From: Sporosarcina sp. FSL K6-2383
Lineage (GTDB): Bacteria > Bacillota > Bacilli > Bacillales_A > Planococcaceae
DNA length: 64,000 nt
NCBI RefSeq assembly: GCF_038618305.1
Contig: NZ_CP152017.1
Coordinates: forward strand, 1 to 64,000
Direction: 5' to 3'
The notes below the pieces were generated by a model that did no database searches, was not told where the DNA came from, and saw only the letters and a list, made by a program, of their open reading frames with translations. Made by a program: the position numbers and the translations under genes. Below, one piece after another: positions 8,735-18,017 of the stretch. Each line of letters opens with the position of its first letter. Position 1 is the stretch's first letter.

Positions 8735-8871
8735 AATAATACCTATAAGCCCCCTTGTTAGATTTCCTCAAGTTAAACAATCTATATACTCATTGTAACG
8801 AAAAATACAAGGTAGCACACCTCTTTCTGTCACATAATTGAAAATAGTCCAATGTTCATGCTTCGACAATC

Positions 8872-8908
8872 AAAAAACACCACAGATATCACTCCTGTGG
8901 TGTTTTTC
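8872..8908. terminator. Bidirectional intrinsic terminator after ndoA
   Basis: AAAAACACCACAG and its complement CTGTGGTGTTTTT form a 13-bp stem with an 8-nt loop and T-runs on both strands. It separates the ndoAI-ndoA unit from the rsb operon on the minus strand. Confidence 0.85.
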
Positions 8909-8920
8909 TTATATGTATGC

Positions 8921-9271
8921 TCAGAATTTGACGAGACCGAAGCTCACTTCAAGTGCTTCATCGACCTGTTCCATCAAAAAATCATCTAGTTGCGTAATCT
9001 TATCGGTAAGCCTTGACTTGTCGATTGTGCGAACTTGTTCGAGCAGGATAACTGAATCCCGCTCGAAGCCATAGCGCGTCGCATCAATTTCAACATGTGT
9101 AGGCAATTTTGCTTTTTGTATCTGTGCGGTAATTGCCGCAATAATGACTGTCGGACTAAACCGGTTGCCTATATCATTTTGAATAACAAGAACCGGTCTT
9201 GTACCTCCCTGTTCAGAACCGACGACAGGCGACAGATCTGCAAAAAAGACGTCTCCACGTTTTATTGCCAA
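8921..9271 (-). CDS. ndoA: MazF/EndoA endoribonuclease toxin
   Basis: The 116-residue protein is nearly colinear with B. subtilis Endo[20 protein letters not shown] at the N-terminus, [12 protein letters not shown] and [15 protein letters not shown] follow. Enzymes of this family cleave mRNA at short specific sequences (UACAU in B. subtilis) and are neutralised by the antitoxin encoded just upstream. The start is TTG at 9271 behind GGAGGATGAAAAG; B. subtilis ndoA also uses a TTG start. Confidence 0.95.
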   Translation of the reverse strand: MAIKRGDVFFADLSPVVGSEQGGTRPVLVIQNDIGNRFSPTVIIAAITAQIQKAKLPTHVEIDATRYGFERDSVILLEQVRTIDKSRLTDKITQLDDFLMEQVDEALEVSFGLVKF

Positions 9272-9275
9272 CTTT

Positions 9276-9557
9276 TCATCCTCCGCTTACGAGACGTTCC
9301 ACCGTATGCTGGGCTTCAAACTCCACATGCAAGCATTCTGTGGCGATTTTCAGGTTGATTTGTGACATTTCGACGTAACCCTTCATCATTTCTTCTCTAA
9401 TCGTAGCCGATTCATAGTCGGTTACGTATCGTTTTGTCGAAATATAAACGAAATCTTCACGACCCGGCTCCTGATGGACGACCGTATGTTCATTTTCATT
9501 CAGCATCCGTTTTGGAATCTTAACAATGATTTCTTTCATGTTTTTATTTGCACGCAA
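9276..9557 (-). CDS. ndoAI: MazE/EndoAI antitoxin
   Basis: The 93-residue protein occupies the antitoxin position directly before ndoA and ends in the family signature [15 protein letters not shown]. The N-terminal DNA-binding ribbon-helix-helix part ([13 protein letters not shown]) is more diverged from B. subtilis than the C-terminal toxin-binding part. TTG at 9557 lies 8 nt after GGAGG and gives the family length; the first ATG is too far from the ribosome-binding site. Confidence 0.88.
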   Translation of the reverse strand: MRANKNMKEIIVKIPKRMLNENEHTVVHQEPGREDFVYISTKRYVTDYESATIREEMMKGYVEMSQINLKIATECLHVEFEAQHTVERLVSGG

Positions 9558-9698
9558 CGTCAGCACCTCCGACAAACCGTTCCCTCATTTCAATACAAGT
9601 TCATCTTACCATTGAATAACGACAATGAGAAGACATAGAAGGAAGTTTATTGACAGGATTCTGCAAGACTACTTGTTTTTTTGTCGAAAGTACGGATA

Positions 9699-10838
9699 TT
9701 AGATAGGCTGTCCATCTTTCCCAATATATATTCTCGGAATCCGTTCCGCAATCGAAACAGCAATTTCATATGGAATGGTGCCGAGTCGTTCCGCCCACTC
9801 TTCCATCGTAATTTCCTCTTGCCCTTGGCGACCAATTAGTGTAACTTTTTCACCAATCGGCATTTCATGTGCTAATTTCACCATACATTGATCCATACAA
9901 ATTGTACCGACAAGTGTTGCTCGCTCTCCACCAATGAGAACATCCTGTCCTCGCAAGCCACGCCGTAAACCATCTGCATAACCAATCGGAATGGTACCAA
10001 TCCACTCACCCTCAGTCGTTTCATAGGTACCTCCATAACTAATCGGAGTCCCAGTCTCTACATATTTGACATGGACGAGCTCACTTTCCATTTGTAAGGA
10101 TCTTTCAAGAGGAAACGGTAAATTTCTTGCCACATAGTCTGAGGATGCAATGCCATAAAGGCCAATCCCAAAACGAACTGCATCCAATCCATAATCGTGA
10201 TAAAGGAGGGCAGCCGCACTGTTCGACGCATGAACAAGTCGTGGTTTTTCTGGTAATGTTTGTACCAGCTCCCTAAACATCGCAAACTGCTTTTCAGTTC
10301 TCCCCTGATTCCCTTCGTCCGCACAGGAAAAATGTGTGAAGATGCCATCTAATTGCACATCTTCAGTATGCTCGACAATCGACAAAATCGCCTGGAGGGC
10401 CGCTGCATCCCGTAGCCCAATTCTACCCATACCGCTATCAATTTTTACATGAATTTTTAACGGTTTACTCATTTTTTCTTCGTAGTCCAGTACCGCCTGC
10501 AACCACTCCGCTGCAGAAACGGTGATGATGACGCCAAGTTCAGCTGCTTTTGCAGCAAAGCTAGTGGGAGACGGTCCCATAACAAGGATATCTCCACTGA
10601 TGCCTGCCATTCGCAGCCGCACCGCTTCATCCGGCGTCGCAACCGAAACCATTTGAACACCTGCTTCAAAAGCAGCAATGGCCACTTCCACATCTCCATG
10701 TCCATAGCCATTTGCTTTCACAACCGCAATCACTGAAGTCGATCTTTCTATATACTGTATCAAGTTCCGGATATTCGCCTTGATAGCTTCCAGATTTATC
10801 GTTACTTGCGTTGGACGATAATGAACAGAGTTTTTCAT
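9699..10838 (-). CDS. alr: Alanine racemase
   Basis: The 379-residue PLP enzyme interconverts L- and D-alanine for peptidoglycan. The cofactor lysine lies in VIAVVKANGYGHG near residue 44, an ANGYGHG signature of the family, and the catalytic tyrosine region is TPISYGGTYET near residue 265. The ATG at 10838 follows GAGGGGGCATC. D-alanine made here feeds Ddl, encoded further along the same strand. The gene lies between ydcC and ndoAI as in B. subtilis. Confidence 0.96.
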   Translation of the reverse strand: MKNSVHYRPTQVTINLEAIKANIRNLIQYIERSTSVIAVVKANGYGHGDVEVAIAAFEAGVQMVSVATPDEAVRLRMAGISGDILVMGPSPTSFAAKAAELGVIITVSAAEWLQAVLDYEEKMSKPLKIHVKIDSGMGRIGLRDAAALQAILSIVEHTEDVQLDGIFTHFSCADEGNQGRTEKQFAMFRELVQTLPEKPRLVHASNSAAALLYHDYGLDAVRFGIGLYGIASSDYVARNLPFPLERSLQMESELVHVKYVETGTPISYGGTYETTEGEWIGTIPIGYADGLRRGLRGQDVLIGGERATLVGTICMDQCMVKLAHEMPIGEKVTLIGRQGQEEITMEEWAERLGTIPYEIAVSIAERIPRIYIGKDGQPI

Positions 10839-10900
10839 GATGCCCCCTCATTTATACGTTGTTGCTCTCTATTATCAATCCCCTACCCTTTCTTCGTCAA

Positions 10901-11064
10901 TCAATTACGCCTTAGCCTGCGTTCCTCTTATCGTTCAGCGGGCATTTGAACACACGCTGAACAGGAAAACAAAACTGCATTCATCTCGCCACCTATAGAG
11001 GCGGGAGTCTTCAGTAGCTGATGCTTCGCTTTCAGTACAAATAAATTTGCTGAATGAAGATAAA
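10901..11064 (+). repeat. R1 intergenic repeat, variant copy E
   Basis: It starts with TCAATTACGCC like the other R1 copies, has a different middle, and ends with a CGCCACCTATAGAGGCGGG hairpin matching CGCCACTTATAGAAGTGGG in copy A. The tail CTTCGCTTTCAGTACA...TTGCTGAAT follows and runs up to the ydcC stop codon. Confidence 0.6.
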
Positions 11065-12066
11065 TTATTTCATACCTTCTGCTTCCATCGACAAAGCTAC
11101 CTCAATCATTTCATCTTTTGTTAACGTTTCAGATGCTATGAAAAATGAGATACCATTACTTTCCCAACGAATTGAGTTGTCAGTTAGAGCCGCAACCGCA
11201 AATCCAAGGTCAACAGGATCACCTTCAATAGAGACAGCTATTTTTTTGTCAGGTAACGTTGCCGGTTCCTGAACAATGATGAATTCTTTACTTCCACTAA
11301 TTGTCATGAAGGACCTTGTGCCATTCGCCGTTTCCATTTGCTCTTCATCCAACGTGGTACCTTCCCAATCGACCGTTGGGTAATAAGTTTGGAAACCTGT
11401 TTTCTTACCGTCTTCCGGGCTTTGTTCTTTTTCAATATTCGTACCATCTAAATCCACCGCATAGTCCGCAGCTTTACGTTCTTTCCCAAGCGTAATCTGT
11501 TGGAAAGTGATGCGGATTTTTTCTTCTTTGTTTTCATCCAACACGGATACATAGGTTGGCAGCAATGTTTTTTTGTCGACATGAATTCGTTGCGTCGGCA
11601 AAACTTTTTTATGATTATTGCGAGTCGCTGTTTCAAAGATATACATTTTTTCTTTTTCAGTCATCGTCGCATTTTTATCCGTCTTAATATCATCAGACAA
11701 CGCACCGATTAAATACGCTTGACTATTTTGCGCAGGCCAATCACTTTGGAATTTGTACGTTTTGCCGAGTGATGGCGTGACTACAAATACCCCTTCTTCG
11801 TTGCGCACAATCATCTGTGAATCTTCACTGCCTGCTTGACTAACATTCACACGATAGAAAGCAGGCTTTGTATACCAGACAACAACATCATAGATACGCG
11901 GTTCTGCCCCTGTTTTAATCTCCATAGTCGCCTTTAGTTCGTACCCTTTCGTATCATTCCACTTACCACTGAGCTTTTTCGCAATATCCTCTTTCGATGG
12001 TGTTCCACATGCCGCAAGGAGTACCATAACTACAACTAACAACAGAGCAACTATCCGGCTACGCAT
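11065..12066 (-). CDS. YdcC-like outer-surface lipoprotein (LolA/LppX-like fold)
   Basis: The 333-residue protein begins with a lipoprotein signal peptide: basic N-terminus, a hydrophobic VALLLVVVMVLL stretch and the lipobox LAAC near residue 19, so it should be anchored to the outer face of the membrane. The remainder resembles B. subtilis YdcC, assigned to a sporulation-associated lipoprotein group with a LolA-like fold. Its ligand is unknown. ATG at 12066 lies 8 nt after AAAGGA; an ATG three codons earlier touches the ribosome-binding site. Confidence 0.85.
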   Translation of the reverse strand: MRSRIVALLLVVVMVLLAACGTPSKEDIAKKLSGKWNDTKGYELKATMEIKTGAEPRIYDVVVWYTKPAFYRVNVSQAGSEDSQMIVRNEEGVFVVTPSLGKTYKFQSDWPAQNSQAYLIGALSDDIKTDKNATMTEKEKMYIFETATRNNHKKVLPTQRIHVDKKTLLPTYVSVLDENKEEKIRITFQQITLGKERKAADYAVDLDGTNIEKEQSPEDGKKTGFQTYYPTVDWEGTTLDEEQMETANGTRSFMTISGSKEFIIVQEPATLPDKKIAVSIEGDPVDLGFAVAALTDNSIRWESNGISFFIASETLTKDEMIEVALSMEAEGMK

Positions 12067-12124
12067 ACAGTTCATCCTTTCTCATTTCAATCGGGTAGGT
12101 CATCTTATGAGGAAGGACGGACAT

Positions 12125-12478
12125 TTATGCGAGTAAGATTACTTGTGCTGCTGCTACCGTTTTTGTATGCGTAATAGAAACAAATCCAGAGACCTTATTT
12201 TTCTTGAAATAAAGGACCGGCTTTCCACTGGCCTCCGGTAAAATTTGAATATCCGTAAAGTTACAGGCTATACCAATTCCAGTGCCATTCGCTTTCGCGT
12301 AAGCCTCCTTACCCGCAAAACGCCCCGCTAAAAATTCTATACGACGATGGTCGGTGAGCGTTTCGTAAATTTGTAATTCTGCTAAGGTTAAAATACGCAA
12401 ACGAAACTTCTCTGAATGCGCGTCTAATTTAGCAATACGGTCTAATTCGACGATATCTAAACCAATTCCTGCAATCAA
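12125..12478 (-). CDS. acpS: Holo-[acyl-carrier-protein] synthase
   Basis: The 117-residue phosphopantetheinyl transferase attaches the 4'-phosphopantetheine arm of CoA to acyl carrier protein. The family motifs GIGLDIVELDRI at the N-terminus and GRFAGKEAYAKANGTGIG near residue 55 are intact. The start is TTG at 12478 behind GGGGG. It is followed on the same strand by ydcC, as in B. subtilis. Confidence 0.95.
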   Translation of the reverse strand: MIAGIGLDIVELDRIAKLDAHSEKFRLRILTLAELQIYETLTDHRRIEFLAGRFAGKEAYAKANGTGIGIACNFTDIQILPEASGKPVLYFKKNKVSGFVSITHTKTVAAAQVILLA

Positions 12479-12570
12479 TGCGATTCCCCCTTTCCGATTT
12501 GTTCATCTGTTGAATCAATTTCATTACTGTCTATTTCATTTAAAAGACGAATAATTGTAAGAGTATTATC

Positions 12571-12700
12571 GTTGATTAGAGCGTAAGGCGGCGACTCCAG
12601 CGGGAACAGCACGAGCCGAAGACCCTGGACTGAGCGTAGCGAGGGAAGCGGCTGAGGCTGTGCCCGCGGAAAGCGTCCGCCTGAAGCGCAAATCAACCTT
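12571..12700 (+). repeat. R2 intergenic repeat, copy F
   Basis: A GC-rich, roughly 130-nt element with imperfect terminal inverted repeats: GGCGGCGACTCCAGCGGGA at the left and CCCGCGGAAAGCGTCCGCC at the right, flanked by GTTGATT and AATCAAC. A related element lies at 43493-43690. Such elements are widespread between genes of Bacillaceae. Open frames across it are not credible genes. Confidence 0.75.
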
Positions 12701-12710
12701 GTTCGTTTTT

Positions 12711-12739
12711 TTGCTGAATCAAGTTAAAAAATGTATAAT
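12711..12739 (+). promoter_or_regulatory. Sigma-A promoter of the rhomboid gene
   Basis: TTGCTG (12711-12716), a 17-nt spacer and a perfect TATAAT (12734-12739). The -35 hexamer is part of TTGCTGAATCAAGTTAA, the same string that ends R1 repeats elsewhere. Confidence 0.8.
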
Positions 12740-12763
12740 GGTTCCATAGATTGAGGTGAAAAA

Positions 12764-13375
12764 ATGTTTAGTCGTACAGAAAGTTTTTCGCAATACATCC
12801 GCCTGTACCCTGTTGTAACAGTGTTGCTTGCTTTGAATATCATCATTCATTTAGTTACATTTATCCCTTTTATTGGTGACGAGGTATTTTATGCCGGCGT
12901 CGGTTACAACCTATGGATTTCTGAAGGGGACTGGTGGCGACTCGTCACACCGATGTTCTTACATGAAAACGGTGGCATTACCCATTTACTATTCAATATG
13001 TTTTCCCTATTCGTTTTCGGACCTGAACTTGAAAGAATAGCCGGCAAAGCACGATTCCTGACCATTTACCTGCTCGCAGGTATTTTCGGCAATATCGCAA
13101 CTTACTTCCTGCAACCACTTGGCTATGTCAGCGTTGGTGCTAGTGGAGCTATTTTTGGGATTTTCGGGGCATTTGGGGCACTGGTTTATTACACCAAGCA
13201 TATCCTTCCCCAGCTTAGACAGATCATTTTGCCTATTATCGCAATTGGTGTCATTATGGGATTTTTCCAACCAAATATTAACGTAACAGCCCATATTGCC
13301 GGGCTTATCGTCGGATTTTTGATTGGACTCAGCTATTTTCATCCTAAACGTATTATTAGCTGGAAAAAAAGATAA
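12764..13375 (+). CDS. Rhomboid family intramembrane serine protease
   Basis: The 203-residue membrane protein shows the rhomboid core: THLLFNMFSLFVFG near residue 67, the catalytic serine in VGASGAIFGIFGA near 125, and the catalytic histidine with HIAGLIVGFLIG near 178. About six transmembrane segments are expected. The active site lies within the membrane; the substrate is unknown. ATG at 12764 follows GAGGTG. It sits at the position of B. subtilis ydcA but is transcribed divergently from acpS and convergently with ydbT. Confidence 0.92.
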   Translation: MFSRTESFSQYIRLYPVVTVLLALNIIIHLVTFIPFIGDEVFYAGVGYNLWISEGDWWRLVTPMFLHENGGITHLLFNMFSLFVFGPELERIAGKARFLTIYLLAGIFGNIATYFLQPLGYVSVGASGAIFGIFGAFGALVYYTKHILPQLRQIILPIIAIGVIMGFFQPNINVTAHIAGLIVGFLIGLSYFHPKRIISWKKR

Positions 13376-13382
13376 AGAAGAG

Positions 13383-13415
13383 GAAGGACAGCGGGAAACT
13401 ATTCCTGCTGTCCTT
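13383..13415. terminator. Bidirectional terminator between rhomboid gene and ydbT
   Basis: GGACAGCGGG and CCTGCTGTCC form a stem around AAACTATT, followed by TTTG on the plus strand. It overlaps the 3' end of ydbT. Confidence 0.6.
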
Positions 13416-14898
13416 TGTCATTCGTACTCTTTACATACCACGAAAGAATTCTTTCTGCCTCCAGCTCCTCCATATGAAATATAGACGGACGAAAAATACC
13501 CACTCCTGATTTAACGCTTGCAGCTAATGTAGCTACCTGTTTACGCTTATGAAAATAGTTTTGTTTCATTTCCAGCGATTGAATCCTTTTCCTCATTAAA
13601 AATGCAGTTTGTAAGCTAAATCCTCTAAAACGCATCGTTAGTTGATTACCTGAAATTTCATACCCTGCAGAACGATGTTGCCAAAGCCCAAAGAGGATGA
13701 TAACAGGAATGATTAATAAGGAAAATAGACCATATGGGAAGAAAAAGTAAGTTAAAGCACCAGCGGTAGGGATCATCCATACAAAGTCAATGCGATAGTA
13801 AAAACGTCTCCCCCGTGCAGGTAGTTTATGAGTTGGCTCCTTTAACACTAAATCGGGAAATATCTCGCATAACGAATGATAAATAGCGGCTTTTTTCACC
13901 AAGGGGAATAGATTAATTTTCGCACCTTCTGCTCCTCCACCACCAGCACTATCAATGACGACTGCCGCATAGCCGAACAACTGCCTAAGCGGATTTTCAA
14001 TAATCCGTACACTTTGAACTCTATTCAACGGCACTGTCATTCTTTTCTTTTCCAATAACCCTCGTGTTATGACGATATCTTGCTCATCCAACGTGACGGA
14101 AAAACCGTAATACTGGAAGAACGTCATCGCTACGGATAATCCCCATACTACGACGAAGCCTAAAAAAACGACTAACGCGACTATTACAAGTCCATATTTA
14201 ATAAAAACCGAAACTTCTTCATACATCCATTGATACGGAATCATATCAGAAAACTGCGATAAAAAAATGGCTGCACCTGAAAGAATGACACCAATACCGC
14301 CCGAAGTTGTTGCTAAAATAATAAGGTCCTTCGCCGACAAAGTGAAAATAGACTTCACATGTGCATCTTCCTCAATAGATAACTCCTCTAGCCCTTCGCC
14401 TTCTTCAACAACAGCTTTTCTTCTAACTTTTGCCTCTGCAATTTCTAGTTCAATTATTTCTGCAGCCTCTTTCGTAATGGCTGTTAGTTCCGCCTCTGAT
14501 TTTTTGGCCGAAGAACTACCTGCGGTTTCCACCTTTACTTTAATAAGCTTAAAAGGACGATGCAAAATTCCTTCTGTATAATCAAGACTTTGAATCCGGT
14601 CAAACGGAATATAACGCTTCTTCTTAACAAACAAACCATACTCAATACGCAACTCATCTTCCTCGAACCAATATTCAAATCGCTTCCATTTGATAATCCC
14701 AGTAGCCAAAAATACGATAAGAAGGACACCAAAAATGATAAATGAAGCATAATCTATGTACCATTTTCCCGTTCCCAAATCTTTCAATCCATTTGCAAAA
14801 AATAACACAATTAGTGGAAGAATCATTTCCTTTAACGTTTTCAGCACTTCAATAATAGCCGTGATCCAATGCAATTTATAGCGATTATTAGACATCAT
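13399..14898 (-). CDS. ydbT: YdbT-like membrane protein with bacterial PH domains
   Basis: The 499-residue protein alternates paired transmembrane segments with soluble domains of the bacterial PH (bPH2, DUF304) family. Typical strands such as RIQSLDYTEGILHRPF, NRVQSVRIIENPLRQLFGYA and KRIQSLEMKQNYFHKR mark three such domains. ATG at 14898 (or the next codon) lies inside the end of ydbS, giving an 11-nt overlap and translational coupling. B. subtilis YdbS/YdbT has been reported to contribute to resistance against a bacteriocin; that role here is inference. Confidence 0.9.
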   Translation of the reverse strand: MMSNNRYKLHWITAIIEVLKTLKEMILPLIVLFFANGLKDLGTGKWYIDYASFIIFGVLLIVFLATGIIKWKRFEYWFEEDELRIEYGLFVKKKRYIPFDRIQSLDYTEGILHRPFKLIKVKVETAGSSSAKKSEAELTAITKEAAEIIELEIAEAKVRRKAVVEEGEGLEELSIEEDAHVKSIFTLSAKDLIILATTSGGIGVILSGAAIFLSQFSDMIPYQWMYEEVSVFIKYGLVIVALVVFLGFVVVWGLSVAMTFFQYYGFSVTLDEQDIVITRGLLEKKRMTVPLNRVQSVRIIENPLRQLFGYAAVVIDSAGGGGAEGAKINLFPLVKKAAIYHSLCEIFPDLVLKEPTHKLPARGRRFYYRIDFVWMIPTAGALTYFFFPYGLFSLLIIPVIILFGLWQHRSAGYEISGNQLTMRFRGFSLQTAFLMRKRIQSLEMKQNYFHKRKQVATLAASVKSGVGIFRPSIFHMEELEAERILSWYVKSTNDKGQQE

Positions 14899-15367
14899 CT
14901 TCCGCCACCCTTGCGAGCACTGAAATTCTTCCACGTAACTCATCTGCTTCTTCCGTCACTAGCGCTGGAATACTATGATTCGTCGCCGCAGTGGAAATTG
15001 TGATTACAGCCAAATTATATTTCCGAAGAATCGGACCTTGGGCAGTGTCGACATGTTGCACCCGTACCATCGGAATCAAGGTCCTTTTAACAATAAAAAG
15101 TCCATGTTGTAATTCTATTTCTGATTCACGTACCTCATAGCGCCACCGCATCCATCTAACTTTTGGGAACAGATAAATGAATAAATAAGAAAATAATATA
15201 ACGACGACTATCGCAATTGTGTAAATCCACCACGGTCCTTCAAATAGATAAGTTAAAACTCCAGCACCTATCGCAAATAGCAATAGCAGTGCCGTTTGCA
15301 TAATACCGTATAATCTCCACACTCTTAATCCTTTTTCCGATATCCGATTACTTGGTTGCGTCCTCAT
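14888..15367 (-). CDS. ydbS: YdbS-like PH-domain membrane protein
   Basis: The 159-residue protein has two transmembrane segments (about residues 20-65) followed by one bPH2 domain containing VRVQHVDTAQGPILRKYNLA. It is the usual partner of YdbT. The start at 15367 follows AGAGGTGTTCAT; the longer open frame upstream (to 15454) has no ribosome-binding site there and runs toward the cshA terminator. Confidence 0.9.
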   Translation of the reverse strand: MRTQPSNRISEKGLRVWRLYGIMQTALLLLFAIGAGVLTYLFEGPWWIYTIAIVVVILFSYLFIYLFPKVRWMRWRYEVRESEIELQHGLFIVKRTLIPMVRVQHVDTAQGPILRKYNLAVITISTAATNHSIPALVTEEADELRGRISVLARVAEDDV

Positions 15368-15432
15368 ATGAACACCTCTTTCTATACATTCTATACGATT
15401 AGCTAGAGTAAATGTTTCATTTTCATCAAAAC

Positions 15433-15470
15433 AAAAAATCGGGAGCGTCTTCACGCTTCCCGATTTTCTT
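15433..15470. terminator. Terminator after cshA
   Basis: AAAATCGGGAGCGT and ACGCTTCCCGATTTT form a long stem with a small loop. T-rich flanks on both strands suit termination of cshA on the minus strand, just before ydbS begins. Confidence 0.8.
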
Positions 15471-15483
15471 TATAAAGTAATGA

Positions 15484-16992
15484 TTAACGTTCTGTTCTTG
15501 TGCTACGTGAACGACCGCTATCTCTTCTTGCTCCGTCACGACTTCCGCCGCCACCGCTACTACGACGAGATGCTCCGCCACCATAACCGCGACCACCGCC
15601 GTTACCTGATGAACGACCGCCGCTGCGGTTACCTTTATAACCACCGCCGCCGCTACGTGAACCTCCACGTGCTGGTAATGGACGCTCTTCTGAAATCGAT
15701 ACAGGTGTATCGTTCGGCTCGCGTGTTAATGAACGAAGTGCTGCTGCAACTAGGTCATTCGCATCGAATTTAGTAAGTAATTCAGCTGCTAAATGCGTAT
15801 AATCACTCAACTCGTTTTTCTCAACGATTTCCGCTAACTGCTCAACCGCTAGACGTTGCTGACCTACAAGTGCTTCGTCAGAGGATGGTGGCGTTAAAGG
15901 AGTCATACGCTTTTTAGTTGTTTCTTCAACGATACGTAGGTAGCCCATTTCACGTGGTGTAACAAACGTGATCGCCACTCCGCTTTTCCCTGCGCGCCCA
16001 GTACGACCGATACGGTGAACATAGCTTTCAGGGTCTTGTGGAATATCGAAGTTATAAACATGTGTAACACCTGAAATATCAAGTCCACGTGCCGCAACGT
16101 CAGTCGCAACAAGGATGTCTACTTTACCTTCTTTAAACTGGCGAAGAACTGACATACGTTTCGCTTGCGTCAAGTCACCATGAATACCTTCAGCGATGTA
16201 ACCGCGGATGCTTAGTGCATGCGATAGTTCATCTACACGACGCTTTGTACGACCGAAAACAATCGCAAGCTCCGGTTGGTGAACATTCAATAGACGTGAA
16301 AGGATGTCAAACTTCTCGCGTTCTTGTGATTTCACGAAGAACTGCTCGATGTTTTCAACAGTCATTTCTTTTGATTTGATTTTAACCATTTCCGGGTTTT
16401 TCATGAACGTTTCAGCAATTTTACGGATTGGTGCAGGCATTGTAGCCGAGAATAGAAGTGTTTGGCGTTCAGCCGGAACACTTGCAAGAATTGTGTTGAT
16501 GTCTTCGATGAAGCCCATGTTCAACATTTCATCCGCTTCGTCAAGTACTAGCGTTTGTACGCCATCCAATTTCAACGTTTTACGTTTAATATGGTCGAGG
16601 ATACGCCCTGGCGTTCCAACGATGATTTGTGGATTGTTGCGTAGCGCACGGATTTGACGCCCGATTTCTTGACCACCGTAAACAGAAAGGATGCGTGCAC
16701 GTTTGTCAGCACCAATTTTGTAAATCTCTTCAGAAACTTGAATAGCCAACTCGCGTGTTGGTGCGATAACAAGTGCTTGTACCGCTGGGTTTCTTGTGTC
16801 GATTTTTTCAATGATTGGAATACCGAATGCAGCTGTTTTCCCCGTACCTGTTTGTGCTTGACCAATAACGTCAAGACCTTCCATACCAAAACGGACAGTG
16901 CCTTCTTGGATTGGTGTTGCTTCTTCGAACCCCATTTTACTTAGAGCACGTTGTGTTGATTCACTGATGTTTAATTCTGAAAAATTCGTCAA
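15484..16992 (-). CDS. cshA: DEAD-box RNA helicase CshA
   Basis: This 502-residue ATP-dependent RNA helicase carries all classical motifs: GFEEATPIQ (Q), AQTGTGKT (I), PTRELA (Ia), DEAD (II), SAT (III), and [10 protein letters not shown] (VI). The C-terminal 70 residues are Gly/Arg/Ser rich ([17 protein letters not shown] and similar), an RNA-binding tail. CshA proteins work in cold adaptation, ribosome assembly and the RNA degradosome. TTG at 16992 lies 9 nt after AGGAGA and matches the homologue N-terminus; the ATG at 17019 has no ribosome-binding site. Confidence 0.93.
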   Translation of the reverse strand: MTNFSELNISESTQRALSKMGFEEATPIQEGTVRFGMEGLDVIGQAQTGTGKTAAFGIPIIEKIDTRNPAVQALVIAPTRELAIQVSEEIYKIGADKRARILSVYGGQEIGRQIRALRNNPQIIVGTPGRILDHIKRKTLKLDGVQTLVLDEADEMLNMGFIEDINTILASVPAERQTLLFSATMPAPIRKIAETFMKNPEMVKIKSKEMTVENIEQFFVKSQEREKFDILSRLLNVHQPELAIVFGRTKRRVDELSHALSIRGYIAEGIHGDLTQAKRMSVLRQFKEGKVDILVATDVAARGLDISGVTHVYNFDIPQDPESYVHRIGRTGRAGKSGVAITFVTPREMGYLRIVEETTKKRMTPLTPPSSDEALVGQQRLAVEQLAEIVEKNELSDYTHLAAELLTKFDANDLVAAALRSLTREPNDTPVSISEERPLPARGGSRSGGGGYKGNRSGGRSSGNGGGRGYGGGASRRSSGGGGSRDGARRDSGRSRSTRTER

Positions 16993-17198
16993 ACTTCTCA
17001 ATCTCCTTTGTTTTCTCATTTGACAATTGGTTACATTTGCAAATGAAGGCGCGGCAAATTCGAGCCATTAAAGGGAACGTTTCCGATATTTTGCATTCTC
17101 TATAGTAGAGGTTATGGTTGAAAAGGAAAGCCCGGTCTTTGCCGAGCGGTTCGATCAACGGACAATTATCCGCTTTTGATGAGCAAACCGTTTTATTC

Positions 17199-17229
17199 AA
17201 AAAAAAGTACTCTTCACCAATTGAAGAGT
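17199..17229 (-). terminator. Terminator downstream of the esterase
   Basis: On the minus strand ACTCTTCA and TGAAGAGT form an 8-bp stem around ATTGG, followed by ACTTTTTTTT. It ends the ddl-murF-esterase unit. The remaining 17030-17198 is a long cshA 5' region; TACTATAG near 17100 may be a -10 element but I see no convincing -35. Confidence 0.75.
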
Positions 17230-17321
17230 CCCGTGTAAATGTATCCAATGTTCATCACAGTGTAACATGCAAAATCGTCCCCTGCAATCATTCTGCTTAA
17301 GTAGTAATAATCAGTTTATTA

Positions 17322-18017
17322 CTACTCATCTTGTCTCATGAACGCCAACACTTCTCCAAACCAATTATCACAGTCATCGCTGTAACAGATATGATGCTTC
17401 CCAAGGTCCGATATTATGAATTCCTTTTTTTCGGAACCCAATTTTTTAATTAAATACTGGGCTGATGCCAAAGGAACAATCCCATCTTTTTTTCCTTGAA
17501 CAATACAAACTGGCGTTGTAATTCGGCCATAATATGGTTCAACTGTTTTTACGATACGTAAAAACTCAATAATTGCACGTAGCGGCGTGTGCCTAAATTT
17601 GTATTCATACAAGTGATAAAATGTATTCGGCGGATATCTTTTCGTTACCGATTCAGCGAGCATAACACCCACATCTTCCAGCAAATTGCGGGGACTTATA
17701 TATTTTGCCGCCGTACTTAATAGTACTAGCTTGTCGATTTTATAACGCAATGCCAAATATAGTGCAATGAGTCCACCCATAGAAAAGCCGACCACAATGA
17801 CACGGTCGACTTCCTTTTGTAATTTTTTTAGCGCTAACTCAGCTTCCATCAACCAAGATTCAGCGGATACTTTGCCAAGCTCTAGTGTGACGTCATGCCC
17901 CGGAAGGATAGGGATAGACATCTGCCAGTCTGTTTTGCTATTTAGGTAGTTCACAAATGGTCGGACTTCAAAAGAACCTCCGGTGAAGCCGTGGATGAAT
18001 AACACACCTGTCTTCAT
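17322..18017 (-). CDS. Alpha/beta-hydrolase carboxylesterase (Est30-like)
   Basis: The 231-residue protein has the hydrolase fold: LFIHGFTGG (oxyanion region) near residue 6, the nucleophile elbow GFSMGG near 77, aspartate in GKKDGIVP near 178 and histidine in GKHHICYSD near 207. It resembles the thermophilic carboxylesterase Est of Geobacillus, which acts on short-chain esters. It overlaps the end of murF by four bases (ATGA), so it is co-translated with murF. Confidence 0.88.
   Translation of the reverse strand: MKTGVLFIHGFTGGSFEVRPFVNYLNSKTDWQMSIPILPGHDVTLELGKVSAESWLMEAELALKKLQKEVDRVIVVGFSMGGLIALYLALRYKIDKLVLLSTAAKYISPRNLLEDVGVMLAESVTKRYPPNTFYHLYEYKFRHTPLRAIIEFLRIVKTVEPYYGRITTPVCIVQGKKDGIVPLASAQYLIKKLGSEKKEFIISDLGKHHICYSDDCDNWFGEVLAFMRQDE

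Noticed and set aside
8735..8830. Sigma-B promoter before rsbR
   Set aside because: GTTTAA is present, but the next G-rich block lies 18 nt away and reads GGGGGC, outside the spacing and sequence of sigma-B sites.
12475..12696. 73-residue open frame on the minus strand upstream of acpS
   Set aside because: It lies mostly within repeat R2 copy F, has repeat-like composition and no ribosome-binding site.
12571..12700. CRISPR-like repeat
   Set aside because: R1, R2 and the module are dispersed single copies with internal structure, not direct repeats separated by spacers; no cas genes occur.
15426..15668. Ala/Val-rich open frame on the minus strand at the 3' end of cshA
   Set aside because: It is a frame-shifted reading of the Gly/Arg-rich CshA tail; the repeats create a long frame by composition only.
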